A stretch of DNA of 64,000 bases from Nannochloropsis salina CCMP1776 (lineage: Eukaryota; Sar; Eustigmatophyceae; Eustigmatales; Monodopsidaceae). Below, one piece after another: positions 30,245 through 40,477 of the stretch; within the stretch, counting starts at the first letter, position 1; each line of letters starts with the position of its first letter. The DNA lies in NCBI GenBank assembly GCA_004565275.1, contig SDOX01000008.1, positions 341,327 through 405,326 of the forward strand, written 5' to 3'. A program made the translations under genes and the position numbers. The notes under the pieces were generated by a model that had not been told where the DNA came from, did no database searches, and saw only the letters and a program-made list of their open reading frames with translations.

Positions 30245-30854
30245 AAGGGATAACTGTTACGGGAACATCCGACGCAAGGAGCAAATAGAGAAAAGAAGAA
30301 CAGTATTTCATGTATTTAGAGGACAAATAGCGACGCGCCAAAGATGCATACCGCAACGTTTCCGTTTGGCGAGAGAATAGGATAATCAATCATTTCAAGT
30401 TGCAAAAAAGACATCTTTTCCTTCTGAGCCAACACCCTAGACCCAGTGCAACTTCTCCATCGGCATTGTCCAGAACATCAAGCCTTGTTCTCTACCCCAT
30501 ATACTTGACAGATGGCCAACTTGTCCTTCTCTTTTGTAGACTTTCACCTCATGGAGTCCTCGCACAGTGTCACGTACCTCCCGTACATTCACTCCCCTCC
30601 ATCCCGACTGATTTACACACGTCGATAGACCACATACCACCTGATCCCATCACACATATAAGTCTGCATTTCCCTCTGACATTTCCTCGGTATTACCCTT
30701 GTAAACCATTTTTTGCGTCGCATGCGCTAAATTTTTCTAGTGTCTTCTTCCATTTCTGTCGAGCAGGCCCAGGCTCACAGCCAACGAATGGCCGCAGCGA
30801 TAGCTAAATCTCAAAAATTTCACAATCCCATAATTTCATCGCCCTATCACTATA
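30245..30854. other. Convergent intergenic region, no gene seen
   Basis: These 610 pyrimidine-rich bp lie between two convergent 3' ends. A 135-codon plus-strand frame here (from about 30400) is Ser/Pro/His-rich and looks non-coding. Confidence 0.45.
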
Positions 30855-32209
30855 TCAGCGTTTCAATTTCTTGCTCACTGGGGCGCCCGCCGTATTCCAT
30901 CCTCGCTTAGTTTTCCCTCCCTCCCCCATGACAACGAAGGGCGTCTTCAACAAGGCCGAGACACGGTGCCACGTCTCTTTTCTCCTCTTTCGGAGCGTGC
31001 AGCGGATGTCCGAGTTTCGATTGAAGAGGTCCAGAAAGGAAAGCTGGAGCTCCCCCAAGGTCTTGGAGGTAGTGGTGGCCACGTCGTGCAAATACTTTTT
31101 GGTGAGCAGGGTGGTCCCCTTCCACTGGGGAACGTTCATCTCCTTGGCGCTGTAGCCCCGTTGCAGCTGGCGGAGGACATAGTCGTCGTAGCGGACAATG
31201 ACTGAAGGGAGAGGCAAACGAAGAAGAGGGGATAAGGCAAGTGTGATAGGAGGCAAGAGAGGCGCGCCTCGTACCCGGACACCCTTCTGTTCCTACCAGA
31301 GACGCACTACGATCCTCTTTCCTACTTACTCCGATTGATTATGTCCGACGTGGAGATCCCCTCCGTCCGCTGCGTCTCCAAGAACTTGCCCATGCGCTTC
31401 AAGTGCAGGTAGACGTCACCGTCTTCGGCCTCGCCCGACGTGTCTGCGTAGGGCAGGGCATCGTGGCAGACGTAGTCGATGTTGTGCTCCACAAGGAAGT
31501 CCTTGTGCGCCACCCAAGGCGCGTCCTCGATCACCTCGTCCACCCACCTGCAGTGCCGGAGCGATTCGTACCGCTCCTCCTCCGACATCACCGTGATGCC
31601 CTTGTATCGGTGCGTCGTCGCGTCCGAGCAGCACCCCACCATAAGGTACGTGTTGGGGTAGAGTTTCTTGGCCTGCTCCAGGGCCTTGGTATGCCCGAAA
31701 TGGAACAGATCGAAAACACCGTCCGCATACAAACGGATCGGAACGCCTGTCAGGGTGCCGGGGTCTCCTTCTTGCAAGAGATCAAGCTTGGGTTTCAGAT
31801 CGTTATGCCCCACTTCGTAAGATTCTCCCTCGTCCTCAGACGGCACTGAGGACGCAGAAAGAGAGGAGGAGGAAGAGGAAGAAGACGGAGGAGAAGCGGG
31901 GTTTGACTGAGAAAAAGAGGAAAGGAAGTGACGCCTGGTCTCGGCCTTTTCGACAAAGATGCCCTGTCTACGCGGAGAAGGCGAAGAAATGGACGACGAA
32001 GAAGACGAAGAAGATGATAGAGAGAGCGATGCAGACGAGGATGTGACTGCTGTAGGTTGCTGAAGCTGGTCCTCGTTCAAATGGACAGAATCGCGACGTT
32101 GTTCGGACGCCGCTTCTGTTTCCTCCCGCAGTGCCCTTTCCCTCAGCCGCTTACTGCCGCCAGAATCACCATTCTTATTGATATCGGCGCGTTTTTGTCG
32201 GGCAGTCAT
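30855..32209 (-). CDS. PCYT1: Choline-phosphate cytidylyltransferase
   Basis: It makes CDP-choline from phosphocholine and CTP, the control step of Kennedy-pathway phosphatidylcholine synthesis. Exons 32209-31330 and 31201-30855 (donor CGGA|GTAAGT, acceptor CTTCAG) give 408 aa. Residues 1-145 are a basic then Ser-rich low-complexity arm. The catalytic domain starts at [16 protein letters not shown] with the HxGH nucleotide-binding motif, then [29 protein letters not shown] and [13 protein letters not shown], the RTEGISTS signature. The exon junction falls just after this signature ([12 protein letters not shown]). Exon 2 is helical and basic and could be the membrane-sensing region. Phosphocholine rather than phosphoethanolamine specificity is inferred from the single catalytic domain; ethanolamine-phosphate enzymes carry two. 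Confidence 0.9.
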
Positions 32210-34280
32210 ATCTAAACCTGAACGGTGTTGATGCTGTAGAAAGCTCGCGACGCTTTTATGATTTTTTAGGCCCCGAAGCTAGCTGAAGGAGGCGCGGCCA
32301 GGCAACCTTGATCACGAGACTGTTTCTACCAAAAAACGGAAGAGAAAATCATGCGTCAGCTTTTCAAATCGTTAAGCAGTTCATATCTATGTGATTAATG
32401 CTGCAGTTCGTGCTGTTTTTCAGCCCGACTGATCAATAGGATATGGTGCCTTATCTTCGAGCAGCAGGCAAGCGTACGAACTCGAGTCGACGACACGAGC
32501 TGCGGCAGCTCGGCTTTTGAGAGACTGCCATGGTGCCAATGGACTCATGCATAAAGGCCTGAACCAATGCGCGCGTACGAGTTTTTAAATTTTTTCAAGT
32601 TTCACCACACACGTGCCCATGTGGCGCGCCTAGCCACGGCGCCAAGCCTCACGCGTCGCTGTCGTATCAGGGCAGCCGGATGGGGATTCATCGCTGCGAA
32701 CTCTGTCGCTCTTGACGCCACATGAAAAACGACCCCCGGTGTACCACAGGTACAATAGCGTGTTGCTGCTTGTAGGTCCCAGGCGACTTCTCCACGTACA
32801 TATGGTTCAAGAGCGGAACACTCGCTCGCAACGTGCCGCAGCGCCGCAGTGGACAGGCCTATCTTTTTCTTTTCCCGATCCTGTGCTGTTCTCTTTCCCC
32901 TCTTCCCACAACAAATTTCAGATGACTACAACCTCAACATATCGAACATCGTCCCGCCCTCGCTTCCTCAAAAAGATGCCAGTCTTAACGTGCATTGCAT
33001 GCTTGTCAAATAATGTCATGAAGAAAGGAAGACAAAAGACATCATTTGTCTTGTGAAAACTTGCACAAGTCCTGCATATTTTTTGAAATTGTTTAAACAA
33101 ATGTCCTGGGATTGTCGAACTAGACCGATACACGATTGGGCTTCTCTTCCGGATAAAAAAAGACGACGCAGCAACTTGACACGTAAAAAGACATTCATTC
33201 TGGTTAAGTCCAACATTAAAAATACAAAAAATGATGCACGACAGCCGAAAAGCCTGTATGTTTCTATCAAGGAGGTATTGTCTTCTAGTTTGGTCTCATT
33301 TTGCGCTTTCCACCTGTTGTTTCCCCTTTAAAGCACTATTTTGACAGTAATTCCTTGTGATTACTTCTTCATAATGTGCTTAAGCACATAAGCTACCATG
33401 AACGCGGAGAAAGATTTCCAATGGCGCAAACCTGCCATTTCCGGTATGTGCCACTTGTGACCCTGCTTTTGCTCATTTTGGCTCACCATTGGTACTTATC
33501 AACTGCTTGAATTTACTTTAAAAATGCATTTTAGTACCTTCAAATATTAGATGGAATGTTTACGAGGAAGCATTCGTGCTTGCTGCCTCTATTTCTGCCC
33601 CACTTTGCTCTGAAGTAAACGTTAAGTCTCTCTGTATAGGACCAAAAAAGGAGCTTTCGCCTTTTCTTTAAAAAAACTGATAAGGCCTCTTATCTCGATT
33701 GTCAAAAGAATACCAATCTTGTGTAAAGAAAAAAAAGATTCGGCTTTATCCTCGAGGAAGACGCGTCCCCTGAGCGCTGGCTGTCAGTCCGGTGTCTGTC
33801 ACGTAACGGCCCCTCTGCTTCGAGCCTGTCCTCACGCCTTCAACAGAAACGCACATCATTCTTCAACAATCCACTTCGATACCAACCGTCTTGAACACAC
33901 TTGAGCCGTACAATTACTCAATGATAGCAAGATTTACAGCTGTGGGCATTTCACGGGAAAAAAAGGGAGATGCTCGGTCTGGCATGCGGCATGACAGCAC
34001 TTCATGTGCGATAGAACAGGCACCCTTGATTGGTGGTCTCAAGCATACATTAAAAAAAATGTATGGCATTCGGAGTCCGTTTACTTGATCCAATACCTTG
34101 TGATTGGCCACGGGCGGCTCTCCTTTGCTTCAGGGTACCAGTCGGTCACTGGAAACTGGCTCATTGCTCCCCAGTCCCGGACTTACCGTTTGATCTGACT
34201 GACACGTATTTCTTCTTTCCAGAGGCACAGGAAGGTGGCACTCGCCTCCGATCCCTTCGCACTCGTCGCCGCGTGAAGAA
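32210..34280. other. Long gene-free divergent region
   Basis: About 2.1 kb between two divergent genes is the longest gene-free stretch of the window. It is AT-rich from about 33050 to 33740 with many A/T runs. I find no spliceable conserved protein, tRNA or mobile-element hallmarks. A 16-bp perfect palindrome lies at 33374-33389. Confidence 0.5.
33374..33389. repeat. 16-bp perfect palindrome
   Basis: The sequence ATGTGCTTAAGCACAT is its own reverse complement. It may be a dimeric factor site or chance; no second copy was noticed nearby. Confidence 0.6.
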
Positions 34281-35934
34281 ATGGACGTAAGCGATCCATT
34301 GAATGAATGTCTGGAGCAGCACAGGACCGAAGTGCCGTGGGAAGAGCCTCAGCAAGCGGCTTACGTAATTTCGGAGACGCATGGCGGGCGCCTCTTTACC
34401 CGGTGCGTGCCTATGGATCGCATCAATAGAGTGGTGATGATTAGAGATTGTATCTTGTATTCCATATGTGTATGTTTTTGAGCATCGTCGTACAGTATCA
34501 AGCTAGAGACTTCTCCGAAGCTGGTATTCTTCCAATGTCCTGAACTTTGTGTGGCGTGTGCCGTTCTTGAGTGATTGAAAACTTGCCTAACACCATTTCA
34601 TTCGATTTCTCCCTTTCCAGAACATGGATCCCAAAGGATTGTGTTACGCCCGCAAGTTGCATTTTTCTAGCGCATGGTGTGAACGAGCATATTGGACGGT
34701 ACTGTGACCTCGCGCATTCCCTAACGGCAAAGGGGCATAAAGGTAAGGTGGTGTGTGGATCGGGCCTCAAAGCTGCGTCACACATGCTTGAATGATTGTT
34801 GCCTCCATCAATTTCTGGTTTTGGATGCGAATACCAACTTGTGCTTCGACAGTCGACTGAGCTCGCGTCTTCGCCGTCCTCTTTTTCCTTCACACTGTCT
34901 CCCTATCGAATACTAACAGTATTTGGCCATGATCATTGGGGCCATGGGCTGAGCGGGGGGCATAGGGGGGACGTGGAGGACTTAAATTACTTGATCGGTG
35001 ATTTAAAGCAATTAATAGCAGCCCAGCGCGATAATCACCGGGGCGTGCCTTTCTTTATCATAGGTTCGTGAGCGCTCTAAAGAGTAGTAGTGGGTGACAC
35101 GGCGGGGTTGATAATTTTAAAACTTCTCCTCTGTCGGGGAAGCGACCGAGATTCTCATGCCGCAGCTCCTGCATTGTAGACTATCACTCAAGAACATGTC
35201 CGCCCCGTTCTTCCCCCCCCACAGGCCACTCCATGGGAACCATCGTCGCCTTCCACGCCGCCTTGGAACTCTCCTCCGAGGCACCCTCCCTCCTGCACGG
35301 CGTCATCTTTTCCGGCTGCGCCCTTGTCCCCGGCCCCGCGGCCGCCTCCCCTTTCGGCGTCCGCTTTCTCTTCTGCCTGACCAAAAGTGAATGGGCCTCG
35401 TCGGCCATCGGAGGCCTGATGGCACGCCTCGACCCGCGTGGCCCCTTGGCTCCCGTGGTCGAGTCCGAGCTCACACGGGACACAAAGGAGCTCGAGGCCC
35501 TGCAGCGCGACCCTTTGCACAATCGGGGGCCCTTGCTTAACCGGACGGGGAACCAGCTTCTTCAAAAATGTCGCGAGATGAAAGAACGCCTGCCCCATTT
35601 CACCTTGCCTTTCCTGGCCATGCACGGAGCAGCGGACACGGTCACATACCCGGAGGGCTCTCGCTTCCTCTTCGAGCATGCAGGCTCCACGGTGAAGACC
35701 CTGAAGATTTTTCCCGCCTTGTACCATGAGATCTTTCTCGAAACCGCCGCAGACCGGGAGGCGGTGTTGAGGGATGTGCACGCGTTTTTGGAGGACGCGG
35801 TGTGGAAAAAAGGTGACACGCTTGTGGAGGAGGAACAGGATACGAGGGGGGCCACGGGGGCGGGGGAGGGAGGGAGGGAAAGAGGAGACAAGGATATGCA
35901 AGCCTTTGGGGGCCAAAGACAAGCGCCGATATGA
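34281..35934 (+). CDS. Monoacylglycerol lipase-like alpha/beta hydrolase
   Basis: Exons 34281-34402, 34621-34742, 34920-35063 and 35225-35934 give 365 aa. Donors are CCG|GTGCGT, AAG|GTAAGG and TAG|GTTCGT; acceptors are TTCCAG, TAACAG and CCACAG. It belongs to the Hydrolase_4/S33 group that cleaves monoacylglycerols to glycerol and free fatty acid. FLAHGVNEHIGRY carries the HG oxyanion dipeptide, FGHDHWGHGLSGGHRGDV follows, and the nucleophile elbow GHSMG (Ser132) is rebuilt across the exon 3-4 join. The acid is in MHGAADTVTYP and the catalytic His in ALYHEIFLE. The C-terminal 40 residues are charged and Gly-rich. No signal peptide is present, so lipid-droplet or cytosolic action is likely. 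Confidence 0.88.
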
Positions 35935-36296
35935 AGGAAAAAGCTGCCTTTGCGGGACTCGTGAGAGGAAATTACACCTGCTGATCAGCCAGGGTGGGAC
36001 CAACATTGCACTAAGGACCAGGGCCGCTCGGTCAAAGCGAGGGAAAGGACAGCAAGGAGGGCGTGGGCAGGGGGAAAGCGTGATCGCATCGAACATTTGG
36101 CAAGCGAGCGGCGCCCGCCTCTGGCGCCTATGTTAACTGAAGTGTGCGTGTGCCTAGGTGAACAGAAGTGTGTCTGTACGTACAGGATGTCAACAATAGA
36201 CCACATGGATCGTTTAATTGATTTAAGTCGTTACATTCCTTGTTTGCTTTACAGTTGCTATCTTGTTGACTCCTCTCCAGCCTTATATCCTTCACG
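35935..36296. other. Convergent intergenic region, no gene seen
   Basis: These 362 bp lie between the lipase and PNPO 3' ends. Nothing coding is evident. Confidence 0.45.
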
Positions 36297-37223
36297 TTAC
36301 GGCTGCAAGCGCGTCAGCCTCCATGCCCTGCCCACCTTATCCTCCTCGAGCGTATACACGAGCCTATCGTGTAGTCGCGACTGCCGCCCTTTCCAAAACT
36401 CCACCCTCTCTGGCACCAACCGAAAGCCTCCCCACTGTGCGGGCTTGGGTATGGGGTGTGCACTATCGTTCCCCTCCTCTCCTCCAAAGCGCGCAGACAC
36501 AGAGGCATACTGAGACTCCAAGTCATACCTCGAGCCAATTGGCCGACTTTGCTCCGAGGCCCATGCCCCAATCCGGCTCCCCCGCGGGCGGCTGTCGAAG
36601 TATGCTTGGCTTGCTTCCTCTGACAAACGCTCCACCCACCCCTCGACCCTCACAGAGCGCTCCAGATCTCCCCACCAGAACGTAAGCGCCGCAAAGGGCG
36701 GTGGGCTTGAGCCAGAGGACGAGGGAGGGATGGCGGCACTACTTGTCAAAGCAGGTGCCACCGGGGCCCCGGCCAAGTCGTGGCCTTTGCGGGACTGGTA
36801 GTTTGTGAACCAGGTAAAGCCTCGATCATCCAAACCTTTCAGCAAAACAAAGCGACCGGACGGCTTTCCGTCCGAGCTCACGGTGGACAGACACATAGCA
36901 TTAGGCTCAAGAACTTGAGCAGCTACCGCCTCGTCGAGCCATTGACGAAAAACCGACAAAGGCTCTGAGGGCATGTTTTCCTCTACCAAGCCCGAGGCCG
37001 AGTATTCCTTTCGTAAGTCTGCCACCGATGACATTGATCTCGACGTGAAGGAGCGCGAGAGGCTTGCGGTACAAAAATGGGAGCGGTTTGGCAGCGCAAG
37101 GAACGCAAGTGCTCGGCGAGCGTAGCTGTGAGTGGGTCGGAGCATGCAGCACACAATAATAAGAAGTGTCGCGGCAGCGTTGACTTTGGAAAAAAAATCA
37201 GGAGTACGACGACCACCACGCAT
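36297..37223 (-). CDS. PNPO: Pyridoxamine/pyridoxine 5'-phosphate oxidase
   Basis: An FMN enzyme that oxidises PNP or PMP to pyridoxal phosphate. A single-exon gene of 308 aa. Residues 1-85 are an extension with a hydrophobic run (AAATLLIIVCCML) followed by THSYARR, which may be an organelle presequence; plastid targeting is possible. The body has the expected order: LRKEYSASGL, FRQWLDEAV, AMCLSTVSSDGKPSGRFVLLKG, FTWFTNYQSRKG, LTFWWGDLERSVRVEGWVE and the C-terminal dimerisation part WGGFRLVPERVEFWKGR with RLHDR near the end. A Ser/Pro-rich insert of about 15 residues interrupts the segment before LTFWWG. ATG 37223 is chosen so the hydrophobic run lies close to the N-terminus; an in-frame extension upstream has no support. 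Confidence 0.9.
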   Translation of the reverse strand: MRGGRRTPDFFSKVNAAATLLIIVCCMLRPTHSYARRALAFLALPNRSHFCTASLSRSFTSRSMSSVADLRKEYSASGLVEENMPSEPLSVFRQWLDEAVAAQVLEPNAMCLSTVSSDGKPSGRFVLLKGLDDRGFTWFTNYQSRKGHDLAGAPVAPALTSSAAIPPSSSGSSPPPFAALTFWWGDLERSVRVEGWVERLSEEASQAYFDSRPRGSRIGAWASEQSRPIGSRYDLESQYASVSARFGGEEGNDSAHPIPKPAQWGGFRLVPERVEFWKGRQSRLHDRLVYTLEEDKVGRAWRLTRLQP

Positions 37224-38443
37224 GGGCAGGTTTTCGTCCTGCAGAGAGAACAAGTGTGGAAAAAATATGTCTGAATGAGTCATACCATTCATACTGTCGT
37301 GGCAAGGGGGGGGGAATCGGGGGTATCAATATGCGCTCCGAAGATGGACGTGAAAAGGTTGCAGATGACCAATCATTTGATTGCGTCGCGCGATTCTGGA
37401 CGGGAATGCCTCGTTCGTGGAAAAAGGCCACGAATGCGCGACTGATGTGCAACCAAAAAAGAGACCGCTCTAAACGGGCAATGGCAAACAACTGAGACAC
37501 AGAATGTGTGGAAAAGCACTATTAAACGCATGCAGGACCGAGGGAAGGCGACGTAAGAGGAAAAAGCGACGGGATTAACCCGAGCAACGGGAGGCTAAGC
37601 TTCGGCTATGACCACGCAAACAGCCAACGAACAGTCAAGGTGATCGGGCGCCACCGCCAAGGCCTTTGCGGGTGGCGGCTTACCCCTTTGTTGATGTGTC
37701 ACATTTTCCCTCACGAACTTGACGGAACTTGCCTGGCATATTCGCGGGGGGGCACGGGGTACGTGACGGGCACATCTGCCTTGTTCTCGGAGCAAGATCG
37801 GAGAATGACAGATGCGGACAGGCGTGCTGTTCACGTTCTGTTGGCTCGGCAGGGCCACTTCATTTTATGCGCTGTGGTCATCTGGCCTTCCGGCACATTT
37901 GTGCACAGATACCATACAACACAAATGTAGATAGGGAATACCAACGGAAGACTGCTGAGCTGCTTAATTGACCACAGCACGGGGCGTGATGTGGCGCCCC
38001 CGAGCCGGGGCGCATCCATTGCTTCGGACCTTTCCCATCGTCTTCCTGTGTCTAGTCCAGAGGCTGCATCCTTTGTTTGCACATTCTGCTCCACAATACT
38101 GTTTATGTGTGTGAGGATCGATGCTCTAGGGTACTGCCTTTTCCCTGTCGTGGGATTCTGTGTTGGTTTGGCGTTATCACCACGTCTTCCTGTTCCATCA
38201 GCGACGGCGCCCCACGGGCTTGGACCACATCGGCACAGATATCTTTAAGCAATATAGCGATGCACACACTCACGGTGACACACCTTCCCACTACCCTGAT
38301 TACTCGTTAAACAGGTGCATAGCCGTGGCCAGGTGTTACTCGTCACTTCCTTTGCTTTCCTGCGCAGTACCGGCAATTCCAGCAAAGATCCGGAACAGAA
38401 AAGGAATTTTCACGGAAGGCACCTCATCACACACGCGTGAAGA
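37224..38443. other. Divergent intergenic region, no gene seen
   Basis: These 1,220 bp lie between the PNPO and GT2 starts. No conserved frames, tRNAs or repeats were found. Confidence 0.45.
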
Positions 38444-40477
38444 ATGGACACCGCACACGACAGCAATAGCTATAGCAGCACTACCTCTAGGAATGATGTT
38501 GCTGCCGCAGGCACCCCAGTCGGAGCCATCCCTTTCCCGGCAGGAGGCTTTTCTGCGCCTGCGGGGAGCGCAATTTCCTCCGGAGCTACCTCTCCTGACG
38601 CATCCGTGTCCCCCATGACCTCAACTTCCCCGGTATCCTCGACCACTTCAGCATCTAAACGGCTTATTATCCCCCCCTCTCCGGCCATGGCAGTAGAAAT
38701 GGGCGTCCTCGAGGATCATAACCATAGTGACACCTCGTCCGCCACTGGCTCCATTTCTCAGCCCGAGCTTGATGTAAATTTCAATGCAGCGGTGTATCAC
38801 ACTCTCAAACAAAAGATTTTTGAGCGCACATTTGTTGTGGCTGCTCAACTCGCACAGCTTGCCTATTTGACGTGGCGTTGGTACTATTTCATCGTCACGC
38901 CCTCCACACTCTACGTCTCGCTTCCCTTCATCATCGCCGAGACCATGATCGTCCTTGGGGGCTCCTTCATCACCTATTTCCTGGTATGGAACCAGTGCAA
39001 GCGGCCCAAGCTCCGTCTCATCGATTTGAAGGTGGAGCGTCAGGAACTTCCCACTGTGGATGTGATGATCCCGTGCTACAACGAGCCAGTCGAGATCGTG
39101 CGTGAGACGACCCTGGCCGCGCTGGCCATGGACTACCCGAAGGAGAAACTTTCCATTGTTGTATGCGACGACGGCAACTCAGCCGCCATGCGCGCTTTGA
39201 TCGCACAGCTCCGCGCGGACATGGGGGGATCCAAAGCCACCCTCCGCTACATTGCTCGAAAGAAGATCCCTGGGGTACCTCATCACGCCAAGGCGGGCAA
39301 CATTAATAACGCGCTTATGAACGAGGGCACAAGTGGTGATTTCATCGTCATTTTTGACTGCGACATGATATGCCGACCTGAATTCTTGCAGTGTGTTCTA
39401 CCCCATTTTTACAAGCTGGAGGAGGATGCGCTGGTGATCGACGAGGAGGTGGCCATGGTGCAGACGCCTCAGTCCTTTGTGAATGTGCCGGAGGACGACC
39501 CCTTGGGTCAACAATACCGCTACTTTTACGGCCCTGTGCTCCACGGCTGGGACTCGGTGGGCACCACGCCGTGCTGTGGGACCAACGTAACCTTCTCCCG
39601 CAAAGCCCTCATGAGCGTGGGTGGCTTCACGTACGGCTCTATCACGGAGGATTTCCTGACCTCTATGACCCTGCACTCGCACGGGTTTAGGACCAAGTAC
39701 ATTCACGAATACCTTGCTAAGGGCTTGAGCCCTGAGAGCGTGCACGACTTTATGAAGCAGCGCTTTCGGTGGGCGGCAGGCGGATTGGAGATCTTCGTCC
39801 GGCACAACGCCCTCTTCAAGCGAGGACTGCGCCCGGTGCAAAAATTCTTGTACTTCTGGGCGGGATTCAACACTTGTTTAGCCATTCCCATGATCTATTT
39901 GATCTACTGCCCCATCATCTACCTGCTCGGGCAGTCGTCCGTCCAGATCGCCACCTTCGACACGGTCCAGTACTTCATCTTCTTCCTCCCATACATGTTC
40001 CTCCAGGTTTGCTGCATGAATATCAGCTACCGCGACGTGCCTAAGATCTACCTCCGCCGCTCTCTCCAGGAGTCCGTCTTCATGCTCTTCTGCTACGCCC
40101 GGGCCGTGATCACGGTGGTGGTGGGTTTCAAACTCGGGTTCAAGGTGACGAGCAAAGACGCCGAGGCGTCCGAATTCCGCAAGAGCTTCAACTGGTGCAT
40201 TCCTTACCTGATTTACTACTTCCTGGGCTCCATGTCGGTGGGGTTCGGCGTGCTCAACATGTACCGGGCGTACCAGGCACCGGACCACGACCCCATGTCG
40301 ATGATGGCGCTCTGTGTCTCGCTTTTCTGGATCTGTTTCATCATGTGGCAGATGTGGCCGCCTATTGGCTATCTCCTCCGCTGCTTGGACCCGCAGCCCG
40401 CTGTGGAGAAGGTGGTTGCGGATGATGCTGCCCCTTCCTCTCGCCAGTCGGCTATCGTCCCGGTGTTGGCGCAATAG
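38444..40477 (+). CDS. Cellulose synthase-like processive glycosyltransferase (GT2, BcsA-like)
   Basis: A single-exon gene of 677 aa. Predicted plasma-membrane enzyme making a beta-glucan, most likely cellulose, from UDP-glucose. Residues 1-115 are a Ser/Thr/Ala-rich cytosolic tail. Two membrane spans (about 129-182) precede the GT-A domain, which carries all processive GT2 signatures: VCDDGNS (Asp242), FDCDM (DxD, 305-307), the acceptor TED (401-403) and QRFRW (about 437). Several further spans follow (FLYFWAGFNTCLAIPMIYLIY and later), with the last near CVSLFWICFIM. No PilZ domain for cyclic-di-GMP is present after the last span, unlike bacterial BcsA, and the plant-type CSR/P-CR inserts and RING finger are absent. 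This suits the cellulose wall layer of eustigmatophytes. Confidence 0.88.
   Translation: MDTAHDSNSYSSTTSRNDVAAAGTPVGAIPFPAGGFSAPAGSAISSGATSPDASVSPMTSTSPVSSTTSASKRLIIPPSPAMAVEMGVLEDHNHSDTSSATGSISQPELDVNFNAAVYHTLKQKIFERTFVVAAQLAQLAYLTWRWYYFIVTPSTLYVSLPFIIAETMIVLGGSFITYFLVWNQCKRPKLRLIDLKVERQELPTVDVMIPCYNEPVEIVRETTLAALAMDYPKEKLSIVVCDDGNSAAMRALIAQLRADMGGSKATLRYIARKKIPGVPHHAKAGNINNALMNEGTSGDFIVIFDCDMICRPEFLQCVLPHFYKLEEDALVIDEEVAMVQTPQSFVNVPEDDPLGQQYRYFYGPVLHGWDSVGTTPCCGTNVTFSRKALMSVGGFTYGSITEDFLTSMTLHSHGFRTKYIHEYLAKGLSPESVHDFMKQRFRWAAGGLEIFVRHNALFKRGLRPVQKFLYFWAGFNTCLAIPMIYLIYCPIIYLLGQSSVQIATFDTVQYFIFFLPYMFLQVCCMNISYRDVPKIYLRRSLQESVFMLFCYARAVITVVVGFKLGFKVTSKDAEASEFRKSFNWCIPYLIYYFLGSMSVGFGVLNMYRAYQAPDHDPMSMMALCVSLFWICFIMWQMWPPIGYLLRCLDPQPAVEKVVADDAAPSSRQSAIVPVLAQ

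Noticed and set aside
30400-30807. A 135-codon plus-strand frame
   Set aside because: It is Ser/Pro/His-rich with no conserved motif and lies in the pyrimidine-rich 3' flank between convergent genes.
34911-34919. TACTAACAG, a yeast-like branch site directly at an acceptor in the lipase gene
   Set aside because: Other introns of the window do not share it, and a branch point so close to the AG would be unlikely to work; probably chance.
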